In this document: piece by piece, positions 5,977 through 14,208 of the stretch
Numbering within the stretch: the stretch's first letter is position 1
How the letters are laid out: each line of letters starts with the position of its first letter
Assembly: GCA_035403355.1 (NCBI GenBank)
Contig: DAONFA010000011.1
Span: 1 to 17,476, forward strand
From: Candidatus Cloacimonas sp.
GTDB lineage: Bacteria; Cloacimonadota; Cloacimonadia; Cloacimonadales; Cloacimonadaceae
Length of the DNA stretch: 17,476 nucleotides
Reading direction: 5' to 3'
The notes under the pieces: model-generated
Database searches by the model: none
The model's input: the letters and a program-made list of their open reading frames with translations, nothing else
Told to the model about the DNA's origin: nothing
Translations under genes and position numbers: made by a program

Positions 5977-8457
5977 ATGAAATTCAGGGATATATTTATC
6001 TGTCTGCTTTGTTTTGCGGGTGTTTTTGCCTGCGAAGTGAATACAATGTTTAATGCCCGTAACTATTTTAATTCGGCACAGTCCAGACCTCTAACCAGTA
6101 ACGGCAGGCCTAATGCCCAGGCAATTGATGAATATACTAAAGCGATTAAAAAATGCGGGAAAATTATTGAGACAGATAAAAAAGGAAAAAGGGTGGAAGA
6201 GGCATACTATTTGATGGCGAAATCCCTTTACTACAAAGGCAATAGCGCTTTTCAGGCAAAAGATCAGTTCCAAAACCTTGTTATCCGTTTTCCCGAGAGT
6301 AAATATGTTCCCGAAGCATATATTTATATTGCCAAAATTTTGCGGGAGACCAATCAACCCAAAGAGGCGGAAAAATTGCTGGATGAATTTTTGCGTAATC
6401 CCAAATTTCGCAAACAGCATCCTCAGGCGTTATCCGCTTTAGCTGATTTTGCCATTAAAGATAAGGACTTTATTAAAGCCCAACACTATCTGGAAAGGAT
6501 AATTACGGAATATCCTAAAACCAAAGAATACCGCGAAGCATATTTCCTGTTCGGTAAGAATTATTATGAGCAAAAGGATTATGATAAATCGCTGGAAGCA
6601 TTTAAAACAATGCAGAAAGCACGCGGCATAGATAAGGAAAAAAAACTGGAAGGAACCTATTACATTGGCTTGAATGAATTGGAACTGGGACAAGCGAATA
6701 AAGCATTAAAGACAGCAAAAGGGCTAATCAGAACTGAAACCCGTCCTGATAAAATTCCTTTTGTGCGATTACTGAAAGCCAGAGCTCACATTGCTTTGGG
6801 AGATACAACCGAGGCAAGAACCGAAATTGAATTTATCACCAAAAATTATCCGCGCACCGAGGGCTCTGCAGGTGCCTATTATTACCTGGCGGAAAACTAT
6901 TATTACAATCAGGGCAAAATTCCCCAGGCAATAACTAATTATAATAAAGTGCGCATTGAATTTTCCAATTCTCCTTTGGCAAAAATCGCTCAAGCAAAAG
7001 CTTCCGCTTTGGGTTCAGTTGCTCCCCGCGCTGGTCTTGATTGTGAAACCGGTCTTTCCCAGTTTTTAGATTACCAATATCAAGCGGCGGAAAGTTTTTT
7101 GAATGTTCTGGCGATGCCGGATTCTGCGGTTGCCCGTTATAAAATTGTGATTGCCCAAAAGAATAGTTTAATAGCCAGAAGGGATTCTATTCGGACAGCA
7201 TTGAACAAAAATAACGCTCTTCTGGATTCGCTGAAGGCAATCTTGCCTGCAACCATTATTCCCGTTACGGATAGTTCGGGAACCTTAGAACAAACAGAAC
7301 TTCCTGTGGCACAAAGTGATACTACAGCTGTAAAAGCGGTTACTGATACTTTGGCAGAGGTTATAATCAACGAATCGGATAACGAACAAACCCTTGCCGA
7401 TACCTTAAAAACAGCAGAAGTAGAAATTCCTTTAGCCGATAGTTTACAACAGGAAGTGGTAATTTCCGAAGGCGATTCTTTGGCTTTTAGAGAAGAAATA
7501 AATATTTTTAACCCGCTGCCCGATTCTCTTGCCACAGAAGAAAAACCGGAATTTGTCTCTCCCAATGCAAATTCAGAAAGCGATTCGCTAACTTTGGCAA
7601 TTGGGCAACGCATTCAAGCCCTGGAAAAAGAAAACGCACAATATAGCCAGCGCCTGGAAAAACTGGATGAAATTATTGAGCGTTTTGACAGTGAAATAAT
7701 TCCTTTCTGTATGTTTGCCATTGGTTCCATCTATCATAATCTTTCTCCGGAACTTCCTGAAAATGGTGAGATTATGGCTAAAATGCAGGAACAATACCCG
7801 GAAAACAAATTTACTAAAGCCCTAAATGCCCTGCAAAATAATTTGCCCGTCCGTCTGATTGACCCGCGGGAAGAAAGAATGGAACAGCTTTTAGACAGTT
7901 ATTTAGAGAATATTACCACTGCTCCTGATTCTGCTCTTGTCGGCTTACAGGAACTAACAAACTCACCTTATCATAAAATTAAGCTGGCTGCCAATTTCCG
8001 TTTGGGTTGGTATTACAGTTTTGAAAATATGGATACTCTGCTGGCAAAGCCCTACCTGAAAGCTGTTTTAGATGAACCCGAAGCTGGCGAATTTGCCACG
8101 GTAGCGCGTAGATTCTTTGATGGCAATAACTTCCTTTTAAGAGGTGCCCCTCCTGTAGTTATTCCTCAAAATGATACTACGGCAGTTGATTCTACCGGAG
8201 TGGAACAGCCGGAAAGCATTAAGGAATGGAATTTTCCTACTCCCGCAGAAATTTATGCAACCCTGCCGGATAGTTTAAAAATGTATAGCGGTATTCCCGT
8301 GCTGATGGATTCTCTGGCGAAAGCTGTTTCACCTCCTGAAGATAAAACGGAAGAGCAAATTTCAGTTCCGGAAATGGAAAGCCCGGTTGATAATCCTGTC
8401 CCTGCTTCCCCGGAAGAGGTTATTCCGGAAAAAAAAGAGGAACCGCCACTTGAATGA
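5977..8457 (+). CDS. Large TPR-repeat lipoprotein (function unknown)
   Basis: 826 aa. The N-terminus MKFRDIFICLLCFAGVFAC has a lipobox-like VFAC with Cys19, so the protein is probably exported and lipid-anchored. Residues about 45-345 form a run of tetratricopeptide-type helix pairs (for example AYYLMAKSLYYKGNSAF, AYFLFGKNYYEQKDYDKSLEAF and AYYYLAENYYYNQGKIPQAI), many ending in YP/FP as in BamD/YbgF-like scaffolds. A Ser/Asp/Glu-rich linker (about 430-540) repeats DSL/DTL motifs. A coiled coil (about 540-575) and a second TPR-like part (575-720) follow, then an acidic, Pro-rich tail. The overall plan resembles SprE/PorW- or BamD-like lipoprotein scaffolds, but I cannot assign an orthologue. 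The ribosome site is weak. The next gene overlaps by ATGA, so the two are coupled. Confidence 0.8.
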   Translation: MKFRDIFICLLCFAGVFACEVNTMFNARNYFNSAQSRPLTSNGRPNAQAIDEYTKAIKKCGKIIETDKKGKRVEEAYYLMAKSLYYKGNSAFQAKDQFQNLVIRFPESKYVPEAYIYIAKILRETNQPKEAEKLLDEFLRNPKFRKQHPQALSALADFAIKDKDFIKAQHYLERIITEYPKTKEYREAYFLFGKNYYEQKDYDKSLEAFKTMQKARGIDKEKKLEGTYYIGLNELELGQANKALKTAKGLIRTETRPDKIPFVRLLKARAHIALGDTTEARTEIEFITKNYPRTEGSAGAYYYLAENYYYNQGKIPQAITNYNKVRIEFSNSPLAKIAQAKASALGSVAPRAGLDCETGLSQFLDYQYQAAESFLNVLAMPDSAVARYKIVIAQKNSLIARRDSIRTALNKNNALLDSLKAILPATIIPVTDSSGTLEQTELPVAQSDTTAVKAVTDTLAEVIINESDNEQTLADTLKTAEVEIPLADSLQQEVVISEGDSLAFREEINIFNPLPDSLATEEKPEFVSPNANSESDSLTLAIGQRIQALEKENAQYSQRLEKLDEIIERFDSEIIPFCMFAIGSIYHNLSPELPENGEIMAKMQEQYPENKFTKALNALQNNLPVRLIDPREERMEQLLDSYLENITTAPDSALVGLQELTNSPYHKIKLAANFRLGWYYSFENMDTLLAKPYLKAVLDEPEAGEFATVARRFFDGNNFLLRGAPPVVIPQNDTTAVDSTGVEQPESIKEWNFPTPAEIYATLPDSLKMYSGIPVLMDSLAKAVSPPEDKTEEQISVPEMESPVDNPVPASPEEVIPEKKEEPPLE

Positions 8458-9092
8458 AGTGGTTGAAACACCCGGTTTCCGGTCAACATTTCTATCTTAA
8501 AGCCGCTGTTTTTTTAACAGGTCTGGCAATTGGATTGGATTCTTCGCTGCGTCAGCTGGTTATTCAGCTGCTTTTAATTTTGGCTGTTTTGGTTCTGGAA
8601 CCGCAGCTCTATCTTGCTTTGCTTGCTGCTATAAAAAAATTACTGCCTTTCTTTGCGGGCTACTGGGTTTTTGCTACTCTTTTTGCCCAGGAATTTCTAA
8701 CAACCGTGTTTTTCAATGTGCAGATTTTATATCTGATTGCGGTTACGGTATATGTTTTGGGGAATGTGAAAATGGAGCAAATAGCATACCAGAGCAGATT
8801 TATCCGAAAATGGAAACCGGTAAATTCTCTCTTCTTTTATCTCTTTGCTACAGTGTTCTTTACCAGGTCTTTTTTTACCGCCTACAAAGAGCTGAAACTA
8901 TCTAAAGAAAGCAATCTTTCTTTAGCTCAACTTTTTAGCGTGTTGGCTAATGTTTCTGCGCTTTCTCCGGAAATTAGTGATACAGTAACTAATCTGCTGA
9001 GTTTTGAGAGAGCAGAGAAAACTGTTAATCGCCGAGCTAACTATTTAGGGATATTTATCTTAGCCCTTTTAGTGATAGTTCATAGTTTATAA
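8454..9092 (+). CDS. Membrane protein resembling an ECF transporter T component (EcfT/CbiQ-like)
   Basis: 212 aa with hydrophobic segments at roughly 15-65 (two), 66-105 (two), 125-142 and 197-212. After the central segments, a stretch with basic residues (QIAYQSRFIRKWKPVNSL) is followed by LFATVFFTRSFFTAYKELKL and a late FERAEKTVNRRANYLG. This order resembles EcfT/CbiQ, in which cytoplasmic helices couple substrate binding to the ATPase. Immediate linkage to truA supports this, since ecfA-ecfA'-ecfT-truA is a known cluster in Firmicutes. No ATPase or S component is present, and the canonical A-R-G motifs are not clear. It overlaps the TPR gene by ATGA. Alternative: an unrelated polytopic protein working with the TPR lipoprotein. 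Confidence 0.5.
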   Translation: MKWLKHPVSGQHFYLKAAVFLTGLAIGLDSSLRQLVIQLLLILAVLVLEPQLYLALLAAIKKLLPFFAGYWVFATLFAQEFLTTVFFNVQILYLIAVTVYVLGNVKMEQIAYQSRFIRKWKPVNSLFFYLFATVFFTRSFFTAYKELKLSKESNLSLAQLFSVLANVSALSPEISDTVTNLLSFERAEKTVNRRANYLGIFILALLVIVHSL

Positions 9093-9103
9093 AGAGGTTG
9101 TTT

Positions 9104-9922
9104 ATGTCACGCTATTTAATCCATATCTGTTATGATGGCACTGGCTATTGCGGATGGCAAAAACAGAAGAACGGCCTTGCTATTCAGGAAGTGATGGAAG
9201 AAGTTCTGGCAATATTTGCCGGGGAAAAATCAGCTATTATTGCTGCCGGAAGAACTGATGCAGGAGTTCATGCCTTAGGACAGTATGCGCATTTTGATTA
9301 TTGCGGTTCAATGCAAGAGAAGCAATTACTTTTAGCTTTCAACAGATATTTGCCTGCGGATATTCAAGTGCTGGAGATATTGAAAGTAAGCCCTTGTTTA
9401 AATGCCCGCTATCAAGCTTATGAACGCAATTATCGCTATTTGCTGGCTAAGGAAAGAACACCTTTCAACAGGAATTACAGTGGTTTTTTGCCTCACCTGA
9501 AACTGGACTTGGGAAAAATGCAAGCCGCTGCCAAATACATTATGGGAAAACACGATTTTTCTTCTTTCGGACGCAGCAATCCGGAAGTTCCCAATCGGAT
9601 ATGCGATTTGCAACAAATAGAAATAAACGAATCGGAAAGCTACTTTATTTTTGATTACCGGGCAGACCGTTTTTTGCATAATATGGCACGGAGAATTACC
9701 GGAACTTTGGCAAATATGGCACATTTAGACCTGCCTCCCGAAACAATTTTAGCCATTTTAGAAAACAGATGCTCACGCCAGAATTTGGTGATAACTGCTC
9801 CTGCCTCAGGACTTTATCTAACGGAAGTAAAATATCCACCAAAGTTTCTTGACGAATCTTACACTCCTGATTTTGAGGAAAAGGAAACAGCAAATTCCGC
9901 TATGCCTAACGGTATAAAATAA
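9104..9922 (+). CDS. truA: tRNA pseudouridine(38-40) synthase
   Basis: Converts uridines 38-40 in the tRNA anticodon arm to pseudouridine. It has the N-terminal YDGTGYCGWQKQ (10-21) and catalytic GRTDAGVHA with Asp52, plus the later NYRYLL, HDFSSFGRS and FLHNMARRITGTL motifs of TruA. From the ATG at 9104 the protein is 272 aa, normal for the family. I prefer this start to the upstream TTG at 9098 because AGAGG (9093-9097) is then six bases away, whereas it abuts the TTG. It lies 11 bp after the membrane protein gene and 20 bp before hisS, so one operon is likely. Confidence 0.96.
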   Translation: MSRYLIHICYDGTGYCGWQKQKNGLAIQEVMEEVLAIFAGEKSAIIAAGRTDAGVHALGQYAHFDYCGSMQEKQLLLAFNRYLPADIQVLEILKVSPCLNARYQAYERNYRYLLAKERTPFNRNYSGFLPHLKLDLGKMQAAAKYIMGKHDFSSFGRSNPEVPNRICDLQQIEINESESYFIFDYRADRFLHNMARRITGTLANMAHLDLPPETILAILENRCSRQNLVITAPASGLYLTEVKYPPKFLDESYTPDFEEKETANSAMPNGIK

Positions 9923-9942
9923 AAAAGGTAAGGAACAGAAAA

Positions 9943-11205
9943 ATGAGATATAACATCCCTCGCGGAACTTTTGATATTCTGCCTGAAGTTAGCTATAAAT
10001 GGCAGTTTTTGCAGGGTAGCTTTCGTAAAATGGCTACTTGCTTTGGTTATCAGGAAATTACTACCCCCGTTTTTGAAGTAGCGGAACTCTTTGAACGCAG
10101 CTCCGGAGAAAGCTCCGATGTTGTTCAAAAAGAAATGTATCGCTTTCAGGATAAAAAAGGCAGGGAATTTGCCTTAAGGCCTGAAGGAACGGCTCCCGTA
10201 GTTCGCAGCTACATAGAAAATCATTTGGATAAACTTGCTTCCCGCACAAAGCTGTTTTATTTAGGACCGATGTTTCGTTATGATCGTCCGCAGGCAGGTA
10301 GATACCGTCAATTTTATCAGTATGGCATAGAATTTATCGGCAGCAACAATCCCTTTTACGATGCGGAAGTGATAGCTATTGCTTATTTATGGCTTAACAG
10401 CTTGGGCTTAAAAAACTTGCGTTTGGAAATTAACAGTGTGGGTTGTCCTACCTGTTCTGCTGTTTATGATAATGTATTGCGGGAATATTATAGACCCTTT
10501 TTACCAAAACTATGCCCCGATTGTGTGAAACGACTGGAAATAAATCCCCGTCGCCTATTGGATTGTAAAGTCCCTTCCTGTATAGAATTTAGAAAGAATG
10601 CACCCTCGCAAATGGATTATTTGGATGAACCCTGTAAACAGCATTTCGCTGCTGTTTGTAACTATCTGCAAGCAATGAATATTACTTACACTGTAAATCC
10701 GGGAATAGTTCGTGGACTGGATTATTATACAAACACTGCCTTTGAAATTATCTATGAGGGCTTGGGAGCACAAAATTCTCTTGTGGGAGGCGGAAGATAC
10801 AACGGCTTGATTGAACAAATCGGGGGAAAAAGTATTCCTGCAATCGGTTTTGCCGGTGGTCTTGAACGATTGTTACTTGCCCTGGAGGAAGAACAAATAG
10901 AACTTGTGCTGCCACCGAAACCGGATGCCTACTTTGTTTGCGTTGGCGAAAATGCCCGGATGCAGATTCTTCATTATCTAAATGCCTTAAGAACTAAAGG
11001 ACTTATTGTGGATTACGATCCCGATAAGAACTCTTTAAAAGCACAACTAAAAGCTGCGGATGCCAGCGGGGCAAAGTATGCTGTAATTATTGGTGAAAAT
11101 GAACTTGCTGCCAAAACTGTGAACCTTAAAAACCTGCAAACCGGAGAACAAATAACTATTCCAATGGATGCAGAACAAACCATAAAAAGTATGAGGACTG
11201 AATGA
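9943..11205 (+). CDS. hisS: Histidyl-tRNA synthetase
   Basis: 420 aa, class II aminoacyl-tRNA synthetase charging tRNA-His. Visible are the N-terminal PRGTFDILP (6-14), motif 2 FRYDRPQAGRYRQF (111-124), the histidine-specific RGLDYYTNTAFE (257-268), GGGRYNGL (282-289) and motif 3 IGFAGGLERL (301-310), then a C-terminal anticodon-binding domain (about 325-420). The paired CPTC/CPDC cysteines (168-194) and LLDCK fit the usual insertion. AAGGA lies upstream of the ATG. It is the last gene of the plus-strand run and faces the convergent phosphohexomutase operon. Confidence 0.97.
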   Translation: MRYNIPRGTFDILPEVSYKWQFLQGSFRKMATCFGYQEITTPVFEVAELFERSSGESSDVVQKEMYRFQDKKGREFALRPEGTAPVVRSYIENHLDKLASRTKLFYLGPMFRYDRPQAGRYRQFYQYGIEFIGSNNPFYDAEVIAIAYLWLNSLGLKNLRLEINSVGCPTCSAVYDNVLREYYRPFLPKLCPDCVKRLEINPRRLLDCKVPSCIEFRKNAPSQMDYLDEPCKQHFAAVCNYLQAMNITYTVNPGIVRGLDYYTNTAFEIIYEGLGAQNSLVGGGRYNGLIEQIGGKSIPAIGFAGGLERLLLALEEEQIELVLPPKPDAYFVCVGENARMQILHYLNALRTKGLIVDYDPDKNSLKAQLKAADASGAKYAVIIGENELAAKTVNLKNLQTGEQITIPMDAEQTIKSMRTE

Positions 11206-11210
11206 GGGAG

Positions 11211-11235
11211 TATAGTGTAAGCTACAATAGTTTTT
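11211..11235 (+). terminator. Weak possible terminator after hisS
   Basis: TGTA-AGC-TACA, extended past one mismatch by two pairs, is followed by TAGTTTTTATC a few bases beyond the hisS stop. The stem is AT-rich and short, so the call is weak. No better plus-strand terminator is seen before the convergent gene. Confidence 0.3.
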
Positions 11236-11251
11236 ATCATTTATCCCGTAT

Positions 11252-11332
11252 CCTGAAAGCCCCTTAGGGCGACATCGCAATGGTGACCTCCTGGTCAATC
11301 CCTTCTTGTGCTTGAACGACGAGGACGTCGTT
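11252..11332 (+). repeat. Dispersed repeat, copy 2 (modules A+B+C)
   Basis: Modules A and B (11252-11301) match 3731-3780 closely: CCTGAAAGCCCCTTAGGG..., then GGTGACCTCCTGGTCAAT. After a short spacer comes module C (11315-11332), AACGACGAGGACGTCGTT, with 7-bp arms AACGACG/CGTCGTT and loop AGGA. It sits between the convergent hisS and phosphohexomutase genes, so in plus orientation it would be in the hisS 3' end. Confidence 0.75.
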
Positions 11333-11340
11333 CTTCCGAA

Positions 11341-11364
11341 TAAAAAAAGCTCCTAAAGAGCTTT
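11341..11364 (-). terminator. Intrinsic terminator of the DUF1232-rdgB-phosphohexomutase operon
   Basis: On the minus strand AAAGCTC (11364-11358), loop TTTAG and GAGCTTT (11352-11346) form a perfect 7-bp stem running into a T tract (11348-11342). It lies about 80 bp past the phosphohexomutase stop. Confidence 0.8.
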
Positions 11365-11371
11365 GAGGTAT

Positions 11372-11407
11372 CTCAACCTTCTAAACCTTCTCAACCCTCT
11401 AAACCTT
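11372..11407. repeat. 18-bp tandem duplication
   Basis: CTCAACCTTCTAAACCTT (11372-11389) is repeated at 11390-11407 with one change (T to C). It is pyrimidine-rich, lies between the terminator and the phosphohexomutase stop, and looks like slippage-type low-complexity DNA. Confidence 0.8.
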
Positions 11408-11443
11408 CATTTCCTTATATGTCTTTCCAATATGAAATGTATA

Positions 11444-12796
11444 TTACAGGTATTTATGGATTTTGGCTTCTATCAGGTTCCTTATTTCGTTCATTCGGGA
11501 TTCGTTTATTGCCTCGTAACGGGTTACAATTACAGGGGTAGTATTGGAAGCACGAATTAAGCCCCAACCATCAGGGAAAGTTATTCTTGCTCCGTCAATA
11601 TCATTCACATCATAGCCCTCTTTTTTAAATTCCTCACAAACCTTTGCCACTACTTCAAACTTTTTCTCATCGGGACAATTTGTATGCAATTCCGGAGTAT
11701 TATATAGTTTGGGCTGATCGGCTAAAAAAGTGCTGACAGGATTAGGCATTTGAGAAACAATTTCACAAAAACGACAGCTGACATAGATCGCATCATCAAA
11801 ACCCAAGTATCTATCTGCCAAAAAGATGTGTCCACTCATTTCGCCGGCAAATTCTACTCCTATTTCTTTCATAAACATTTTGATATTGGCATGCCCGGTT
11901 TTATACATAATCGGTTCACCGCCATACTTTTTGATGTCATTAAACAGGTTCATACTGCATTTCACATCGGCAATAATCTTTTTTCCGGGGTTCTTTTGCA
12001 AATAATCCCTTGCCAAAATATTCAGGATCTGGTCTCCAAAAAGCATCTTACCCTGTTCATCCACAACTCCAATTCTATCCGCATCGCCATCCAAACCAAT
12101 TCCAAGTTCATATTTATTATCTATCACCGCTTTAGCAAGTGCTTCCATATTTTTAGCAATCGTAGGATCAGGATGATGATTGGGAAAATCACCATCGGGT
12201 TCACAAAACATCTCTATCACTTCACAGCCCAAACGACGCAAAATTGCAGGTAAATATGGACCGCCAACTCCATTTCCTCCATCCACAATCACTTTTACCG
12301 GACGCTGAAGTTTAATTCCCTTTACAATGTAGTCAATGTAGATATCACTCATTTCGTTGTTTTTTACCAGCTTGCCGTTTCCGGTAGCAAATACACCTTT
12401 TTGAATGATTTTTAACACCGTTTGCAGTTCATCAGCATAAACACTGCTTAAACCAAGATTTAATTTACAACCATTATATTGAGAAGGATTATGGCTGGCA
12501 GTAACCATCGCTCCTCCATCACTTTGCAGTTTCCAGATAGAAAAATATAAAACCGGGGTAGGAACGATTCCTAAATCTATAATATCGCAGCCGGTTGATA
12601 AAGCTCCCTGGCTGAAAGCATTCATAAAGGCAGGAGTGGAATGTCTGGCATCTCCTCCCAAAACAATAGTTTTTAAGCTCTTATTCTGTAAATAGGTGCC
12701 AAAACCTTTACCGATTAGATAATAAGTATCTTCATCCAGGTCTTCATTCACAATGCCACGAATGTCATATTGACGAAAGATTTCTGCTTTTATCAT
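11444..12796 (-). CDS. Phosphomannomutase/phosphoglucomutase (alpha-D-phosphohexomutase)
   Basis: 450 aa. It interconverts hexose 6- and 1-phosphates, supplying sugar-1-phosphates for nucleotide-sugar, envelope polysaccharide or glycogen synthesis. Family marks in order: FRQYDIRG (7-14), the phosphoserine loop TASHNP (99-104, Ser101), the metal loop DGDADR (236-241), the sugar loop GEMSGH (318-323) and the phosphate loop RASNTTP (415-421). The length and the GEMSGH form fit ManB/AlgC-type dual-specificity enzymes, though preference for mannose or glucose cannot be read from sequence. AAGGAG (12808-12803) stands six bases before the ATG. It starts 14 bp after the rdgB stop and ends in a good terminator. 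Confidence 0.92.
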   Translation of the reverse strand: MIKAEIFRQYDIRGIVNEDLDEDTYYLIGKGFGTYLQNKSLKTIVLGGDARHSTPAFMNAFSQGALSTGCDIIDLGIVPTPVLYFSIWKLQSDGGAMVTASHNPSQYNGCKLNLGLSSVYADELQTVLKIIQKGVFATGNGKLVKNNEMSDIYIDYIVKGIKLQRPVKVIVDGGNGVGGPYLPAILRRLGCEVIEMFCEPDGDFPNHHPDPTIAKNMEALAKAVIDNKYELGIGLDGDADRIGVVDEQGKMLFGDQILNILARDYLQKNPGKKIIADVKCSMNLFNDIKKYGGEPIMYKTGHANIKMFMKEIGVEFAGEMSGHIFLADRYLGFDDAIYVSCRFCEIVSQMPNPVSTFLADQPKLYNTPELHTNCPDEKKFEVVAKVCEEFKKEGYDVNDIDGARITFPDGWGLIRASNTTPVIVTRYEAINESRMNEIRNLIEAKIHKYL

Positions 12797-12810
12797 CTAT
12801 AACTCCTTTT

Positions 12811-13401
12811 TCAAGTATTGATTATCTTTTGCAGCACAGGGATAATAGCTTTTATAGCTATAGCCCGATGGGACAGGCGATTTTTCTCTAATGTATTCAT
12901 TTCAGCGTATGTTTTACCGTTTACGGCAAAAATGCTATCATACCCAAAACCGTTACTGCCATATTCTGCTGTTGTTATTTCACCATCCAATTTACCTTCA
13001 ATTATAGCAATAATGCCATCGGGAGCAGCTAAAGCCACCGCTGTTTTAAAATATGCCTTCCGCTGCTCTGTATTTTGCATCAGGGATAAGACCTTTTTTC
13101 GGTTATCTGAATAGCTGCAGGAATTACCGGCAAAACGCGCAGACATAACTCCCGGAGCATCATTTAAGGCAGCAATGAAAAGTCCCGTATCATCTGCCAA
13201 AGTTAGCATACCGCTAAATTTTGCTGCTTCCAGTGCTTTTTTCATCGCATTTTTCAGCAGGGTTTCCTGATCTTCCTCCGAAGGCAAAAAATCGGGCAAT
13301 TCCTGCAAGAAATGTAAGCGAAACTCTAAAGGTTTAAGCAAATCCTGCAATTCTATCAGTTTATCAGGATTATGAGTAGCAATTAAAATGTCCATTTTCA
13401 T
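12811..13401 (-). CDS. rdgB: XTP/dITP diphosphatase (RdgB/HAM1 family)
   Basis: 196 aa. It hydrolyses ITP, dITP and XTP to the monophosphate and pyrophosphate, keeping deaminated purines out of DNA and RNA. Visible marks: TxNxxK as ATHNPDK (8-14), the catalytic acidic LADDTGL (68-74), PGVMSARFAG (83-92), GFGYD (151-155) and SHR (177-179). The ATG at 13401 overlaps the upstream DUF1232 stop by four bases (ATGA), indicating coupling; a second in-frame ATG two codons later is a possible alternative start. Confidence 0.95.
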   Translation of the reverse strand: MKMDILIATHNPDKLIELQDLLKPLEFRLHFLQELPDFLPSEEDQETLLKNAMKKALEAAKFSGMLTLADDTGLFIAALNDAPGVMSARFAGNSCSYSDNRKKVLSLMQNTEQRKAYFKTAVALAAPDGIIAIIEGKLDGEITTAEYGSNGFGYDSIFAVNGKTYAEMNTLEKNRLSHRAIAIKAIIPVLQKIINT

Positions 13402-13925
13402 AAGCGTTTCAGCACATTCTTGATTTTTTGCAGGAGGTGTTTATCCAAAAAGCGATCCGCCAAGGCAGTAATCTTTTGTAAGTGGTCTAATACCTGTCCT
13501 TCTCCGCTCCAGTTATCCAAAAGGATTTCAGGGTCAATTTCATTCAAAATCAGATTAAGCCCCAAAACTACCAAAACCAAATCATCCACCAGCCCAATAA
13601 CCGGAATGAAATCTGGAATAAGATCAATTGGCATCATAACATAAGTGATAATTCCGGCAACAATCATTTTTTGTTTAACGGGGACTCTTTTATCCATTGC
13701 CAAACGGCAAACCAGAATAAAGAAATCTGGTAACAGGAATACATATTCACCCAGTTTTCCGCCTAAGGAACCTAATTGTTCTTTTGTCCATCCCATAATC
13801 TTTTTTCGCAGGTCTTCATAGAATTTCAGTTTTGTGTCAGCTACATCATTTATAACTTTCGCTTTAATTTTTTCCTGTTCTTCGCGAGGGATTTCTTTGC
13901 TTTCAATTACATCATCGTCTTTCAT
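13398..13925 (-). CDS. DUF1232 (YkvA-type) membrane protein
   Basis: 175 aa. An acidic/basic, probably helical N-terminus (1-55) precedes a hydrophobic segment (60-75) and the DUF1232 core at about 85-125, with the typical YVMMPIDLIPDFIPVIG (95-111) and a following LVDDLVLVVLGL. The family is widespread, usually one or two membrane segments, with no established biochemical function. GGAGG (13936-13932) lies six bases before the ATG. A TTGACG (13971-13966) with TATAGG 18 bases on is a possible promoter, but would start transcription almost at the ribosome site. It heads the operon with rdgB and the phosphohexomutase. Confidence 0.85.
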   Translation of the reverse strand: MKDDDVIESKEIPREEQEKIKAKVINDVADTKLKFYEDLRKKIMGWTKEQLGSLGGKLGEYVFLLPDFFILVCRLAMDKRVPVKQKMIVAGIITYVMMPIDLIPDFIPVIGLVDDLVLVVLGLNLILNEIDPEILLDNWSGEGQVLDHLQKITALADRFLDKHLLQKIKNVLKRL

Positions 13926-13983
13926 AATAAACCTCCATTTACCTATAATTTAATGATAATTTTAGCGTCAAGCAAATTATTTG

Positions 13984-14015
13984 AGGTCGAGAGGGCGAGA
14001 GGTCGAGAGGGCGAG
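13984..14015. repeat. Perfect 16-bp tandem duplication
   Basis: AGGTCGAGAGGGCGAG occurs twice head to tail (13984-13999 and 14000-14015). It is purine-rich, lies inside the candidate small-RNA region, and is a likely copy-number-variable site. Confidence 0.85.
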
Positions 14016-14098
14016 AAGAAAAGAGTCCTCACTGCCAAATAAATTTGAGGATTGCCCAAAAGATATTTCGGCAGTGAGAACTCCTGCTTTATTGTGTA

Positions 14099-14127
14099 GC
14101 GGAGCTCGCTGGAGCTCCGCATTTTTT
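14099..14127 (+). terminator. Intrinsic terminator, plus strand, with no plus-strand gene before it
   Basis: GCGGAGCTC (14099-14107), loop GCTG and GAGCTCCGC (14112-14120) form a perfect GC-rich 9-bp stem followed by ATTTTTT. Outer GTGTA/TACAC symmetry extends it. On the minus strand the same hairpin would not be followed by a U tract, so it fits plus-strand termination. Confidence 0.6.
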
Positions 14128-14129
14128 AC

Positions 14130-14175
14130 ACTGTCATTCCCCTTTTGTCTTTTTCGGCTTGAGGGGAAGGACAGT
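14130..14175. repeat. 14-bp stem-loop between ppdK and the candidate small RNA
   Basis: ACTGTCATTCCCCT (14130-14143) and AGGGGAAGGACAGT (14162-14175) pair at 13 of 14 positions around an 18-nt loop. It lies just past the ppdK stop and could stabilise or help terminate that mRNA, although no clear minus-strand U tract follows. Confidence 0.6.
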
Positions 14176-14208
14176 TTCCTCTAACTAAATATAGATCGTT
14201 ATTCCTAT

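Larger units (their letters stand above)
13956..14127 (+). ncRNA. Candidate small RNA (unproven) ending in a strong terminator hairpin
   Basis: No gene is credible in the 283-bp gap 13926-14208. On the plus strand a -35-like TTCATA (13921-13926), a 17-bp spacer and a perfect TATAAT (13944-13949) would start near 13956. An intrinsic terminator ends at 14127, giving an RNA of about 170 nt. Inside it CTCACTGCC (14028-14036) pairs with GGCAGTGAG (14070-14078), extendable by AAAT/ATTT past one bulged base. The promoter overlaps the start of the divergent DUF1232 gene. There is no sequence match to a known RNA family that I recognise. Confidence 0.3.

Noticed and set aside
7137..7613. 158-aa antisense ORF inside the TPR gene
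   Set aside because: It is a shadow of the repetitive DSL-rich coding sequence. The plus strand has a continuous 826-codon gene with signal peptide and TPR pattern.
13981..14184. 67-aa plus-strand ORF across the hairpin gap
   Set aside because: It is produced by the purine-rich tandem repeat, reads through a strong terminator hairpin, starts with TTG and has no ribosome site.
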